Assembly: GCA_036510065.1 (NCBI GenBank) | Contig: DATCEO010000213.1 | Location: 124,001-188,000 of the forward strand | Length of the DNA: 64,000 bases | Source: DASUBV01 sp036510065 | GTDB lineage: Bacteria; Actinomycetota; Actinomycetes; Streptosporangiales; Streptosporangiaceae | Direction: 5' to 3' | Part shown: piece by piece, positions 17,084 to 25,143 of the stretch | Layout of the letters: the number at the start of each line of letters is the position of its first letter | Position numbering within the stretch: the first letter of the stretch is position 1 | Translations under genes and position numbers: made by a program | Notes under the pieces: generated by a model | Databases searched by the model: none | Seen by the model: the letters and a program-made list of their open reading frames with translations, nothing else | Told to the model about the DNA's origin: nothing

Positions 17084-18418
17084 ATGACCGTCCCGCACAG
17101 CGCACTAGATCACGGAGCAATTAACCGCAGGGCGGCAGACCTCGGGGCCGAGCCGCTCGATCCAGCCGAGCCGCTGACGGTCGACGCCGCCTATGCCCGG
17201 GCCCGGCAGGCGGCACTGGCCGACTCCGCGCTCGGCCAGGTCGGCCTGGAGATCGAGACGCACCTGGTCGACCTGGACGCGGTGGCCGATCCCGTGGCCA
17301 GCGAGCTGGTCAGGCAGCTTCCGGGCCTGGTCGCCGCCGCGGCCGGACGCAGCGCGGTCACCCTGGAGCCTGGCGCCCAGTTCGAGCTGTCCGGTCCCCC
17401 GGCGCCGGACATCTGCACCGCCGTCACCGAGCTGCGCCGCGACGCCCAGCGGGTCCGGCTGGCCCTCGCGGAGCGGCGCCTCGGGCTGGCGCACGCGGGC
17501 GCCGACCCGCTCCGGCCGTCCCGGCGGGTCAATCCGCGGCCCCGCTACCGGGCCATGGAGCAGCACTTCGCGGCCACCGGCCGGGGCGCCGCAGGCCGGG
17601 TGATGATGAACTCCACCGCGGCGATGCAGGTCAACCTGCAGGCCGGCCCGGCCCGCGGGTGGGCCGAGCGGGTCGCCCGGGCGCACCGGCTGGGCCCCAC
17701 CCTGGTCGCGATCTCGGCCAGCTCGCCGTGGCTGCACGGGCGCGACACCGGCTGGAAGTCCGCGCGTCAGCGCGCCTGGCACGGCCTCGATCCGCGCGCC
17801 TGCGGGCCCGTGCCCGGCGCCTTCGCGGCCGGCCCGGCGGCTGGCGCCGACCTCGACCCGGCCTCGGCCTGGGCTCGCTACGCGCTGCGCGCCCCGGTGG
17901 CCTTCGTCCGGACCCGCGGGGACGACGTGGAAGCCGTCCGCAGCTGCGTCCCGTTCGAGCGCTGGGCCAGCGGCGCGGTCGAGCTGGGCCACCGGCCGCC
18001 GACCGCGGCCGACCTGGATACTCACCTGACGACGCTGTTCCCGCCCGTCCGGCTGCGCGGGTACCTCGAGCTGCGCTACCTCGACATGACGCCGCCACGA
18101 TGGTGGCCGGCCATCGCAGCGGTCGCCACGACGCTGATGGACGATCCGGTCGCTGCCGACGCCGCGACGGAGGCCACGCAGCGCACCGCCCTGCTCTGGA
18201 CCGAGGCGGCGCGGGAAGGGCTGGGCAACGCCGTGCTGGCCGACTCCGCCCGCCGGTGCCTTCGGATCGCCGCCGAGCGAGCCCCCGGCGAGCTCGCGTT
18301 CGCCATCGCCGACCTGGCTGACCTGGTGGAGTCGGGCCGATGCCCGGGTGACCTGCTCGCGGACCGGATCGGCGAGATCGGCCCGCGGGCCGCCTTCGAG
18401 GAGCTAGCTCATGCTTGA
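17084..18418 (+). CDS. egtA: Glutamate-cysteine ligase EgtA
   Basis: Makes gamma-glutamylcysteine, the thiol donor for ergothioneine synthesis. 444 aa, similar to mycobacterial EgtA. GLEIETHLVDL and VTLEPGAQFELSGPP carry the acidic metal/ATP-binding residues of the GCS2 ligase family, and MMNSTAAMQVNLQAG is the conserved central motif. ATG at 17084 with a strong GGAGG site. First gene of egtABCD and overlaps egtB by 8 bp. Confidence 0.93.
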   Translation: MTVPHSALDHGAINRRAADLGAEPLDPAEPLTVDAAYARARQAALADSALGQVGLEIETHLVDLDAVADPVASELVRQLPGLVAAAAGRSAVTLEPGAQFELSGPPAPDICTAVTELRRDAQRVRLALAERRLGLAHAGADPLRPSRRVNPRPRYRAMEQHFAATGRGAAGRVMMNSTAAMQVNLQAGPARGWAERVARAHRLGPTLVAISASSPWLHGRDTGWKSARQRAWHGLDPRACGPVPGAFAAGPAAGADLDPASAWARYALRAPVAFVRTRGDDVEAVRSCVPFERWASGAVELGHRPPTAADLDTHLTTLFPPVRLRGYLELRYLDMTPPRWWPAIAAVATTLMDDPVAADAATEATQRTALLWTEAAREGLGNAVLADSARRCLRIAAERAPGELAFAIADLADLVESGRCPGDLLADRIGEIGPRAAFEELAHA

Positions 18419-19670
18419 GGACGTCGTCAGCGACCTGATGCGCGCCCGCGCCCGGACCCTGGAGCTGACCGACCTGGACGAGCCGACGCTGGTGGCCCAG
18501 CACGATCCGCTGATGAGCCCGCTGGTGTGGGATCTCGCGCACATCGGCCAGCAGGAGGAGCTCTGGCTGCTGCGCGGGGGCGACCAGGCCCGGCCGGGCC
18601 TGCTGGCCCCGGAGGTGGACTCCCTCTACGACGCGTTCAAGCACCCGCGCGCCGATCGCCCGTCGCTGCCCTTGCTGCCCCCGGTCGAGGCGCGGGCCTT
18701 CTGCCACGAGGTGCGCGGCCGCGTCCTGGACGCGCTCGAGCAGGTCGCGGCCGGCGACCTGTTCACCGCGGGCATGGTGGTGCAGCACGAGCAGCAGCAC
18801 GACGAGACGATGTACGCCACGCTCCAGCTGCGGCAGGGACCGCCCGTCCTGATCGGGCAGCGCCTGCCCGCCGGACGCCGGCTGCACAGCGACCGGGTCT
18901 TCATCCCCGGCGGCGAGTTCGTGCTCGGCGTCGACGCGGCGGACGAGCCGTTCTCGCTCGACAACGAGCGCCCCGCGCACGCCGTCGACCTGGGCCCCTT
19001 CTGGATCGGCCGGGCGCCGGTCAGCAACCGGCAGTGGCAGGAGTTCATCGCCGATGGCGGCTACCACGATGCTCGCTGGTGGTCGCCGCGCGGCTGGTCG
19101 CACCGGGTGGAGGCCGGCCTGGAGCGCCCGATGTTCTGGAGCGCGGAGGGTACCCGGAGGCGCTTCGGCGTCGAGGAGGACGTGCCGCCCGACGAGCCGG
19201 TCCAGCATGTCTGCTACTTCGAGGCGGAAGCGTTCGCGGCCTGGTGCGGCGCCCGGCTGCCCACCGAGGCCGAGTGGGAGAAAGCCTGCGCGTGGGACCC
19301 GGCCCGCAAACAGCGGCGCCCGTGGCCGTGGGGCTCCCTGGCGCCAAGTGCAGAGCTGGCCAACCTCGGCGGGGCAGGACTGCGGCCCGCGCCGATCGGC
19401 GCCTACTCTCGTAGCGCGTCGGCCTACGGCGTCGAGCAGCTGATCGGGGACGTCTGGGAATGGACGTCGTCCGACTTCCGGCCGTGGCCCGGGTTCGTCC
19501 CGATGATCTACCGCCAGTACAGCGAGCCGTTCTTCGGCGGGGACTACAAGGTGCTGCGCGGCGGATCGTGGGCGGTGGCGAGCTCCACGATCCGGCCGTC
19601 CTTCCGGAACTGGGATCACCCCATCCGGCGGCAGATCTTCACGGGCCTGCGGCTGGCCTGGGACAACTGA
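18411..19670 (+). CDS. egtB: Iron(II)-dependent hercynine sulfoxide synthase EgtB
   Basis: Couples hercynine and gamma-glutamylcysteine with O2 to form the sulfoxide. The 419-aa product has an N-terminal DinB helical domain with the iron ligands H44 (DLAHIGQQEE), H126 and H130 (QHEQQHDE, the HxxxHxE motif), then a C-terminal FGE-sulfatase fold (FIPGGEFVLG, LPTEAEWEKAC, DVWEWTSSDF, VLRGGSWA, GLRLAWDN). The ATG at 18411 overlaps egtA. Confidence 0.95.
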   Translation: MLEDVVSDLMRARARTLELTDLDEPTLVAQHDPLMSPLVWDLAHIGQQEELWLLRGGDQARPGLLAPEVDSLYDAFKHPRADRPSLPLLPPVEARAFCHEVRGRVLDALEQVAAGDLFTAGMVVQHEQQHDETMYATLQLRQGPPVLIGQRLPAGRRLHSDRVFIPGGEFVLGVDAADEPFSLDNERPAHAVDLGPFWIGRAPVSNRQWQEFIADGGYHDARWWSPRGWSHRVEAGLERPMFWSAEGTRRRFGVEEDVPPDEPVQHVCYFEAEAFAAWCGARLPTEAEWEKACAWDPARKQRRPWPWGSLAPSAELANLGGAGLRPAPIGAYSRSASAYGVEQLIGDVWEWTSSDFRPWPGFVPMIYRQYSEPFFGGDYKVLRGGSWAVASSTIRPSFRNWDHPIRRQIFTGLRLAWDN

Positions 19671-19672
19671 CG

Positions 19673-20365
19673 GTGTGCCGGCACCTCGGCTGGCTGGGCG
19701 CGCCGCGATCGCTGGGCGAGCTGGTCCTGCGGCCCGAGCACGGCCTGCTCGTGCAGTCCTACCGCCCGCGCCGCCAGCGGCACGGGCTGCTTAACGCCGA
19801 CGGGTGGGGCGTGGGATTCTACCCGGCGCAGCGGCCGGAGCCCGCTCGCTGGCGATCGAGCCGGCCGCTGTGGGGGGACGCGTCCTTCGCCTCGGTCGCG
19901 CCGGCGATCTCCTCCAGCTGCGTGCTGGCCGCGGTCCGATCGGCCACCGCGGGCATGCCGATCGACGAGACCGCGACCGCCCCCTTCAGCGACGGCCGCT
20001 GGCTGGTCTCGCACAACGGCCGGGTCGACCGCTCCGTGCTCGGCCCGCACCCCGCGGCGGAATCGGTGTGCGACTCGGCCCTGCTGGCCGCGCACCTGTT
20101 CGACTTCGGCCCCGCACGGCTGGGCGAGTTCATCGCCGGCGTGGCCGCGCGGGACCCGGCCGCCCGGCTGAACCTGCTGGTCACCGACGGCCAGCGGATG
20201 CTGGCCACCCGGTGGAACGACACGCTCAGCGTGCTGCGCGCCGGCGACGGCGTCGTGCTCGCGAGCGAGCCGTTCGATGACGACACGCGCTGGACCGACG
20301 TTCCCGATCACCACCTCGTCGACGTGACAGGTGGCACCGTGACCCTGACTAGTCTGGAGAGCTGA
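19673..20365 (+). CDS. egtC: Gamma-glutamyl hercynylcysteine sulfoxide hydrolase EgtC
   Basis: A class II glutamine amidotransferase-fold hydrolase that removes glutamate from the EgtB product. About 230 aa. The GTG start at 19673 places Cys2 (CRHLGWLG) as the N-terminal nucleophile, which fixes the start. LVSHNGRVDRS is the conserved internal motif. It begins 2 bp after the egtB stop. Confidence 0.94.
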   Translation: MCRHLGWLGAPRSLGELVLRPEHGLLVQSYRPRRQRHGLLNADGWGVGFYPAQRPEPARWRSSRPLWGDASFASVAPAISSSCVLAAVRSATAGMPIDETATAPFSDGRWLVSHNGRVDRSVLGPHPAAESVCDSALLAAHLFDFGPARLGEFIAGVAARDPAARLNLLVTDGQRMLATRWNDTLSVLRAGDGVVLASEPFDDDTRWTDVPDHHLVDVTGGTVTLTSLES

Positions 20366-20369
20366 GACG

Positions 20370-21341
20370 ATGGCGACGCAGTTTCACCTGCAGTCCCGAC
20401 CCGGTTCCTACCTCGACACGCTGCGCGCGGACGTGCGCGCCGGACTCACCTCGGTGCCCAAGACCCTGCCGCCCAAGTACTTCTACGATGCCCGGGGCAG
20501 CGAGCTGTTCGATGACATCACCCGGCTGCCGGAGTACTACCTGACCCGGGCCGAGACGGCCATCCTGACCCGGCACGCGGCGGACATCGCCAGCCTGTCC
20601 GGGTGCGAGTCGCTGGTCGAGCTGGGCAGCGGCACGTCCGCCAAGACCCGCCTGCTGCTGCGCGCGCTCGCGGACGCCGGCACCCTGCGGGAGTTCGTCC
20701 CGTTCGACGTGGACCCGACGGTGCTGGCCCAGGCCGGCCAGGCGCTGTCGGCCGAGTATCCCGACGTGCGGGTGGCGCCCGTGGTCGGCGACTTCGAGCA
20801 GGACCTGGCCGGTGTCCCGGCCGGCCGCCGGCGGATGCTCGCCTTCCTGGGCTCGACCATCGGCAACCTCGACCCGGCGGCTCGCGCCGCGTTCCTGCGC
20901 CGGGTGTCCGGCGCCCTGGAGCCGGGCGACACGTTCCTGCTCGGCACCGACCTGGTCAAGGATCCCGCCCGGCTGCACCGCGCCTACGACGACGCGGCCG
21001 GGGTGACGGCGGAGTTCAACCGCAACGTGCTGGTCGTCATCAACCGGGAGCTGCGCGCCGACTTCTCCGTTACCGCATTCGAGCACGTCGCGGTCTGGGA
21101 TGCCGAGCACGAGTGGATCGAGATGCGGCTGCGGTCGCTGGCCGCCCAGGGCGTCACCGTGGCCGACCTGGGCCTGACCGTGTCGTTCGCCGAGGGCGAG
21201 GAGATGCGTACCGAGATCTCCGCCAAATTCCGCCGAGCGGGCGTCGAGGCCGAGCTGGCCGCGGCCGGCCTGGACCTCGTCCGGTTCTGGACCGATCCCG
21301 GCGGTGACTTCGCGCTGTCGCTGTCCCGGCGGCGCGGCTAG
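20370..21341 (+). CDS. egtD: L-histidine N(alpha)-methyltransferase EgtD
   Basis: Trimethylates histidine to hercynine using SAM, the first committed step of ergothioneine synthesis. 323 aa. Family motifs are PPKYFYDARGSELFDDIT, VELGSGTSAKTRLLL (SAM site), LAFLGSTIGNLDP and the C-terminal FWTDPGGDFALSLS. It starts 4 bp after egtC. No egtE-like PLP lyase follows; the next gene is a convergent thioesterase, so the final C-S lyase must be encoded elsewhere. Confidence 0.95.
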   Translation: MATQFHLQSRPGSYLDTLRADVRAGLTSVPKTLPPKYFYDARGSELFDDITRLPEYYLTRAETAILTRHAADIASLSGCESLVELGSGTSAKTRLLLRALADAGTLREFVPFDVDPTVLAQAGQALSAEYPDVRVAPVVGDFEQDLAGVPAGRRRMLAFLGSTIGNLDPAARAAFLRRVSGALEPGDTFLLGTDLVKDPARLHRAYDDAAGVTAEFNRNVLVVINRELRADFSVTAFEHVAVWDAEHEWIEMRLRSLAAQGVTVADLGLTVSFAEGEEMRTEISAKFRRAGVEAELAAAGLDLVRFWTDPGGDFALSLSRRRG

Positions 21342-21434
21342 CCACCCGCGCCGGACCCGCATGGAGGCACGGAACGTGGGACACGTCGCTGGCCTACCTG
21401 CGCTGCTGAGCTGAGCTGGCGCAGGGCTCGCCGG

Positions 21435-22265
21435 TCAGCGGAACAGGGTCTCCTGGGCGATGCTGGCCGCGAGCGTGCCGCCGGCGGTGAAGATCGAGCC
21501 GGTGTACCAGCCGCGGCCGTGGCCGGACACCCGCGGGTGGTATTCCGACAGGATCCAGTCGTTCATGTCGACCGGACCGTGAAACCAGACCGCGTGGTCC
21601 AGGCTCGGCCCCGGCCCGGCGCTGCCGTCCGCGGCGGGCAGCACGCCGGTCAGGATGTCGGACAGGTAGGTCAGCGCGCAGGCGTGGATCAGCGGATCCT
21701 TGCCGAGCGGGACGGTGGCGCGGGCCCAGAACCGGGTGGGCCGCGGCGTGGCCTCGGCGAACGGCTGGGTGGGGATCCGGCCCTCCATCGAGAACAGCCG
21801 GTAGAGGCCGCCCGCCGGCAGGTCCGCCGGCGCCTCGGTCGCGGGCATCGGCTCGGTCTGCGATGCCCAGCCGTCCTGGCGGACGTGAAAGGAGGCCGAC
21901 ATGTTGAAGATGACCGCGCCGCGCTGGATCGCGATCACCCGCCGGGCCGAGAACGAGCGCCCGTCGCGGTCGCGGAAGACCTGGAAGACGGTGGGGATCT
22001 GCGAGTCGCCCGGCCGCAGGAAGTACCCGTGCAGCGAGTGCGCGTGCCGCTCCGGGGCGACGGTCAGGCCCGCGGCGCGCAGGGCCTGGGCCGCGACCTG
22101 CCCGCCGTACAGCGCGTGCTCCTCCGCGAACACGAGGTTCGCCCGGTACAGGTCCTGCTCGATCGGCTCCAGGGCCAGCACGTCCAGCAGGCCGGCTCCG
22201 GCCTGCGACCCGCTAGCCTGCGACCCGCCCGCCTGCCACTCGCCGGCCTGCGACCAGCCGCTCAC
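21435..22265 (-). CDS. Acyl-CoA thioesterase II (TesB family)
   Basis: Hydrolyses acyl-CoA to free acid and CoA. The 276-aa product has a double hot-dog fold: HALYGGQVAAQALRAA, HSLHGYFLRPGDSQIP, RDGRSFSARRVIAIQRG, and in the second half LDHAVWFHGPVDMNDWILSE. The first ~24 residues contain a low-complexity repeat (QAGGSQASGSQAGAG) absent from typical TesB. The GTG start overlaps the upstream acyl-CoA dehydrogenase stop by 4 bp, so the two are coupled. Confidence 0.92.
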   Translation of the reverse strand: MSGWSQAGEWQAGGSQASGSQAGAGLLDVLALEPIEQDLYRANLVFAEEHALYGGQVAAQALRAAGLTVAPERHAHSLHGYFLRPGDSQIPTVFQVFRDRDGRSFSARRVIAIQRGAVIFNMSASFHVRQDGWASQTEPMPATEAPADLPAGGLYRLFSMEGRIPTQPFAEATPRPTRFWARATVPLGKDPLIHACALTYLSDILTGVLPAADGSAGPGPSLDHAVWFHGPVDMNDWILSEYHPRVSGHGRGWYTGSIFTAGGTLAASIAQETLFR

Positions 22266-23416
22266 CGCAGTCCGGTGATGTCGCGGCCGATGATCGTCCG
22301 CATGATCTCGGAGGTCCCGCCGTAGATGGTCTGCACCCGGGCGTCGGCGAACGCCCGCGCGATCGGGTACTCCATCATGAACCCGTATCCGCCGAACAGC
22401 TGCAGGCAGCGATCGATGACGCGGTTCTGCACCTCGGTGGCCCAGAGCTTGGCCTTCGCGGCGTCCACGGCCGACAGCGTGCCCGCGTTCAGCGCGCGAG
22501 TGGCCTTGTCCAGGTAGGCCTCGAGAACGTCGACCTCGGTGACCGCGTTGGCCAGCTCGAACTGAGTGTTCTGAAACGCCGCGATCGGCTGCCCGAACGC
22601 GGTCCGCTCCCGGGTGTAGGCGATGGTCCAGTCGATAGCGGCCCGCACCGAGGTACTGGCCTGCACGGCGATGGACATGCGCTCGCGCGGCAGCCGCTCC
22701 ATGAGGTGCACGAACCCGCCCCCGAGGTGACCGAGCAGGTTCGACGCCGGGACGCGGACGTCATCGAAGAACAGCTCGGCGGTGTCCTGCGCGTGCAGGC
22801 CCAGCTTGTCGAGCTTGCGGCCGCGGGTGAACCCGGCGGCACCGCGCTGGACGACGATGAGGCTGATGCCGCGCGAGCCCGCCGCGGGATCGGTGCGGGC
22901 GGCGACGATGACCAGGTCGGCAGCGATGCCGTTGGTGATGAACGTCTTCGCCCCGTTCACCACCCACTCATCGCCGTCGCGGACGGCCGTCGTGGCGATG
23001 CCCTGCAGGTCACTGCCCGCGCCGGGCTCGGTCATGGCGATGGCGCCGATCGACTCCCCCGACACCATCGGCGGCAGCCAGCGCTCCTTCTGCTCGGCGG
23101 TCCCCAGGTCGATCAGGTAGGGCAGCGCGATATCGTCCTGCAGGCCGAAACCGGAGCTCAGCGACGCCGCGCCGACCCGCGCGAGCTCCTCCATGAGCAC
23201 GCACCGGAAGCGGAAGTCGGCGGCCCCGGGCCCGCCGTACTCCTCGGGCACCGGCAGCCCGATCAGGCCCTGCTTGCCCGCGGCCAGCCAGGCCGCCCGG
23301 TCGATGAAGCGCTCGGTCTCCCAGCGCTGCTGATGGGGCACGACCTCCCGCTGCACGAACTCGCGGGCGACGGCGCGAAAAGCCTCGTGGTCAGCGTCAT
23401 ACAGGTCACGTTGCAT
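22262..23416 (-). CDS. Acyl-CoA dehydrogenase (medium/short-chain type)
   Basis: A 384-aa FAD-dependent acyl-CoA dehydrogenase. It has IGAIAMTEPGAGSDLQGIAT, WVVNGAKTFITNG, FAQ-region equivalent RTAFGQPIAAFQNTQF, and the C-terminal QLFGGYGFMMEYPIARAFAD and IYGGTSEIMRTIIGR. The catalytic Glu region is intact. ATG start at 23416. It forms a two-gene operon with TesB, indicating beta-oxidation-type turnover of an acyl-CoA. A small inverted repeat GGAAC-GTAA-GTTCC (23476-23489) lies about 60 bp upstream. Confidence 0.94.
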   Translation of the reverse strand: MQRDLYDADHEAFRAVAREFVQREVVPHQQRWETERFIDRAAWLAAGKQGLIGLPVPEEYGGPGAADFRFRCVLMEELARVGAASLSSGFGLQDDIALPYLIDLGTAEQKERWLPPMVSGESIGAIAMTEPGAGSDLQGIATTAVRDGDEWVVNGAKTFITNGIAADLVIVAARTDPAAGSRGISLIVVQRGAAGFTRGRKLDKLGLHAQDTAELFFDDVRVPASNLLGHLGGGFVHLMERLPRERMSIAVQASTSVRAAIDWTIAYTRERTAFGQPIAAFQNTQFELANAVTEVDVLEAYLDKATRALNAGTLSAVDAAKAKLWATEVQNRVIDRCLQLFGGYGFMMEYPIARAFADARVQTIYGGTSEIMRTIIGRDITGLR

Positions 23417-23695
23417 GTTCAGCGTCCCTTCCCGCCCGGCGCTCGCCCACTGCGCGGAAGGGTACCCTCAGGCGGGGAACGTAAGTTCCTGCCGGGCCGC
23501 CTGTTTCCTTTCGCCGGGTCCGGGCGCCCCGGCTTCCCGCTCCTCTTTCCGCTTCCTGCGCCTGCCGCTGGGGAGGCTCGCACTCGCGACCGGGCGCAGG
23601 CGGCGGGGCCAATGTGACGGACGGGCCGCCCGGGGCTCATGGGCCAGCCGCTCGGCTGTGCCGCCCATCATCATGCGGCCGCGCACCTTTCCAGC

Positions 23696-23755
23696 GACAT
23701 GACTGGGCCGCTCCTGCCGCTGGAACAGCAGGAGATGCCCAGCCACGTCGTTGGG
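23696..23755 (+). repeat. Dispersed ~60-bp repeat, copy B
   Basis: Partner of 9780-9839, about 77% identical over 60 ungapped positions. It is followed at about 23757-23800 by a degenerate half-unit ending in GGCAGCGGATGCCCA. Confidence 0.6.
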
Positions 23756-23794
23756 ACATCTTGACGGGGCCGCCGGAACGGCAGCGGATGCCCA

Positions 23795-23827
23795 GGCACG
23801 ACGTCGGCACGACGTCGGCACGACGTT
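23795..23827. repeat. 11-bp tandem triplet
   Basis: GGCACGACGTC at 23795-23805 and 23806-23816, then GGCACGACGTT at 23817-23827. A short array directly after the dispersed repeat. Confidence 0.85.
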
Positions 23828-23910
23828 GGCGAGCGCCGCCGTACGGCACTGACGGGCGGCATCGCCGGCGGCCGGGCTAGCTGTCGGCAGGGGCCGGTAC
23901 GGTCGCGGGC

Positions 23911-24219
23911 ATGGCCAACTTCGCGCTGATACTAGTGCCCGGCCCGAACTGGGACCCCGCGCGGCCGATCCGGGACCAGGCAGGCTGGGATGCCCATGCG
24001 GCCTTCATGGATGGACTGGTCGACGACGGGTTCATCATCGTGGGCGGCCCGGTCGGGAACGGCCTGCAGACCCTGCATGCCGTCGAGGCCATCAGCGAGC
24101 ACGAGATCCGGGCCCGCCTGCGCGAGGATCCGTGGGCGGTCCACGGACTGCTCCAGGTTGGCTCCATCGAGCCGTGGGCGCTTTGGCTCGACGGCCGGCC
24201 CGGCGCCCCCGGCCGCTAG
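23911..24219 (+). CDS. YciI-like domain protein
   Basis: A 102-aa ferredoxin-fold protein of the YciI superfamily. MANFALILVPGPNW, WDAHAAFMDGLVDDGFIIVGGPV and the C-terminal VGSIEPWALWLDGR match the pattern in which the conserved His/Asp pair (HAAFMD) sits in the putative active site. ATG start at 23911, monocistronic. Function in the family is poorly defined; some members act on chlorinated aromatics. Confidence 0.82.
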   Translation: MANFALILVPGPNWDPARPIRDQAGWDAHAAFMDGLVDDGFIIVGGPVGNGLQTLHAVEAISEHEIRARLREDPWAVHGLLQVGSIEPWALWLDGRPGAPGR

Positions 24220-24269
24220 CGGTCGTTCCGGGCCTGACCGGCCGCATCGGGTGTCCTGGCCAACGGCCG

Positions 24270-24285
24270 CGTTACCCGGGTAACG
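24270..24285. other. Perfect 16-bp palindrome between convergent genes
   Basis: CGTTACCCGGGTAACG is a perfect dyad in the 81-bp space between the YciI gene and the ABC permease gene, which converge. It could form a short hairpin, but there is no spacer loop or U-tract, so a protein site is equally possible. Confidence 0.5.
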
Positions 24286-24300
24286 GTCCCCGCCCGCCCG

Positions 24301-25143
24301 TCACGCATCGCGCAGCTGGAGCATCAGCCCGCCGGCCAGGAGCGCCGCGGCGGCCCAGGCGGCGAGCACGCCCAGGCCGACCCACGGGCTCAGCGGCAGG
24401 TTGCTCAGGCCGGTGGTGGCCTGGATATCGAGGCCGGCGGTCATGGGCGCGATCTGCTCGAGGTGCCGCCGCCAGGTCGGGTCGGTCAGCACGCTGGCGA
24501 TGACCGGGAACAGGTAGAGCAGGCCGAGCACCACCCCGATGGCGGCCGCCGCGTCCCGCACGAGCGTTCCCACGCCCAGGCTGAGTAGGGCGATCAGGGC
24601 GAGATAGAGAACCGATCCGGCGGCGGCGCGCAGCACCGGGCCGTCGGCCAGCGACAGCGGCGGGTAGCCGCGGGCAGCGGTGAAACCGCGGGCGGGCAGC
24701 AGCAGCCGCGCGGCCAGCAGGGAGCCAGCCACGGCGATAATCCCGGCGGCCAGGGCCAGCCCGCTGACGACGATGGCCTTGGCCGCCAGGACGGCTGGCC
24801 GGCGCGGCACCGCCGTGAGCGTAGCGGCGATCATGCCGGTGCTGTACTCGCTGCTGACCGCCAGGACGCCCACCAGGGCGACCATGGCCTGGCCGAGGTC
24901 GATCCCGGCGAGGCTGAGCCTGGTGATGTCCGCCGGGCAGGCGACGTCGGGCAGGCAGCTGGTGGCGGCCGCCGCCGCGGCGCTCGCGGCCGCCGTCGCC
25001 GCGATGGTGGCGGCCAGGAGCCAGCTGGTCCCCGGCAGGGTGCGGAGCTTGGTCCACTCCGCATGCACCGCGCCGGACAGGCGGCCCGGCTGGCCGGCGA
25101 CTGCGCTGCGGCGGGCCTGCCCAGCGGGCACCGGGCTACTCAT
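24301..25143 (-). CDS. ABC-2 type transporter permease
   Basis: A membrane subunit of about 280 aa with six predicted helices, opening with the actinobacterial ABC-2 signature LSGAVHAEWTKLRTLPGTSW. Later come SSEYSTGMIAATLTAVPRR (the conserved cytoplasmic EYxxG motif) and LALIALLSLGVGTLVRDAAAA. The ATG at 25143 overlaps the stop of the preceding permease (ATGA). Third gene of the ATPase-permease-permease operon. Substrate unknown; relatives export antibiotics or lipids. Confidence 0.88.
   Translation of the reverse strand: MSSPVPAGQARRSAVAGQPGRLSGAVHAEWTKLRTLPGTSWLLAATIAATAAASAAAAAATSCLPDVACPADITRLSLAGIDLGQAMVALVGVLAVSSEYSTGMIAATLTAVPRRPAVLAAKAIVVSGLALAAGIIAVAGSLLAARLLLPARGFTAARGYPPLSLADGPVLRAAAGSVLYLALIALLSLGVGTLVRDAAAAIGVVLGLLYLFPVIASVLTDPTWRRHLEQIAPMTAGLDIQATTGLSNLPLSPWVGLGVLAAWAAAALLAGGLMLQLRDA

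Larger units (their letters stand above)
23417..23910. other. Intergenic region with repeats
   Basis: These 494 bp hold no credible gene. They carry the dehydrogenase promoter side (inverted repeat 23476-23489), copy B of the dispersed ~60-bp repeat (23696-23755) followed by a weaker half-unit, and an 11-bp tandem triplet (23795-23827). The YciI gene starts at 23911. Confidence 0.6.

Noticed and set aside
17631..19619. Long open frame on the minus strand (about 660 codons) across the egt genes
   Set aside because: It is antisense to egtA and egtB, shows low-complexity Arg/Pro/Gly composition and no domain. It is a by-product of the high-GC codon bias of the real genes.
21435..22265. Candidate fifth ergothioneine gene (egtE)
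   Set aside because: It is on the opposite strand and is clearly a TesB thioesterase, with no PLP-binding lysine motif.
24271..24284. Rho-independent terminator at the GTTACCCGGGTAAC palindrome
   Set aside because: A perfect palindrome with no loop bases and no U-tract makes a poor hairpin; recorded only as a palindrome.
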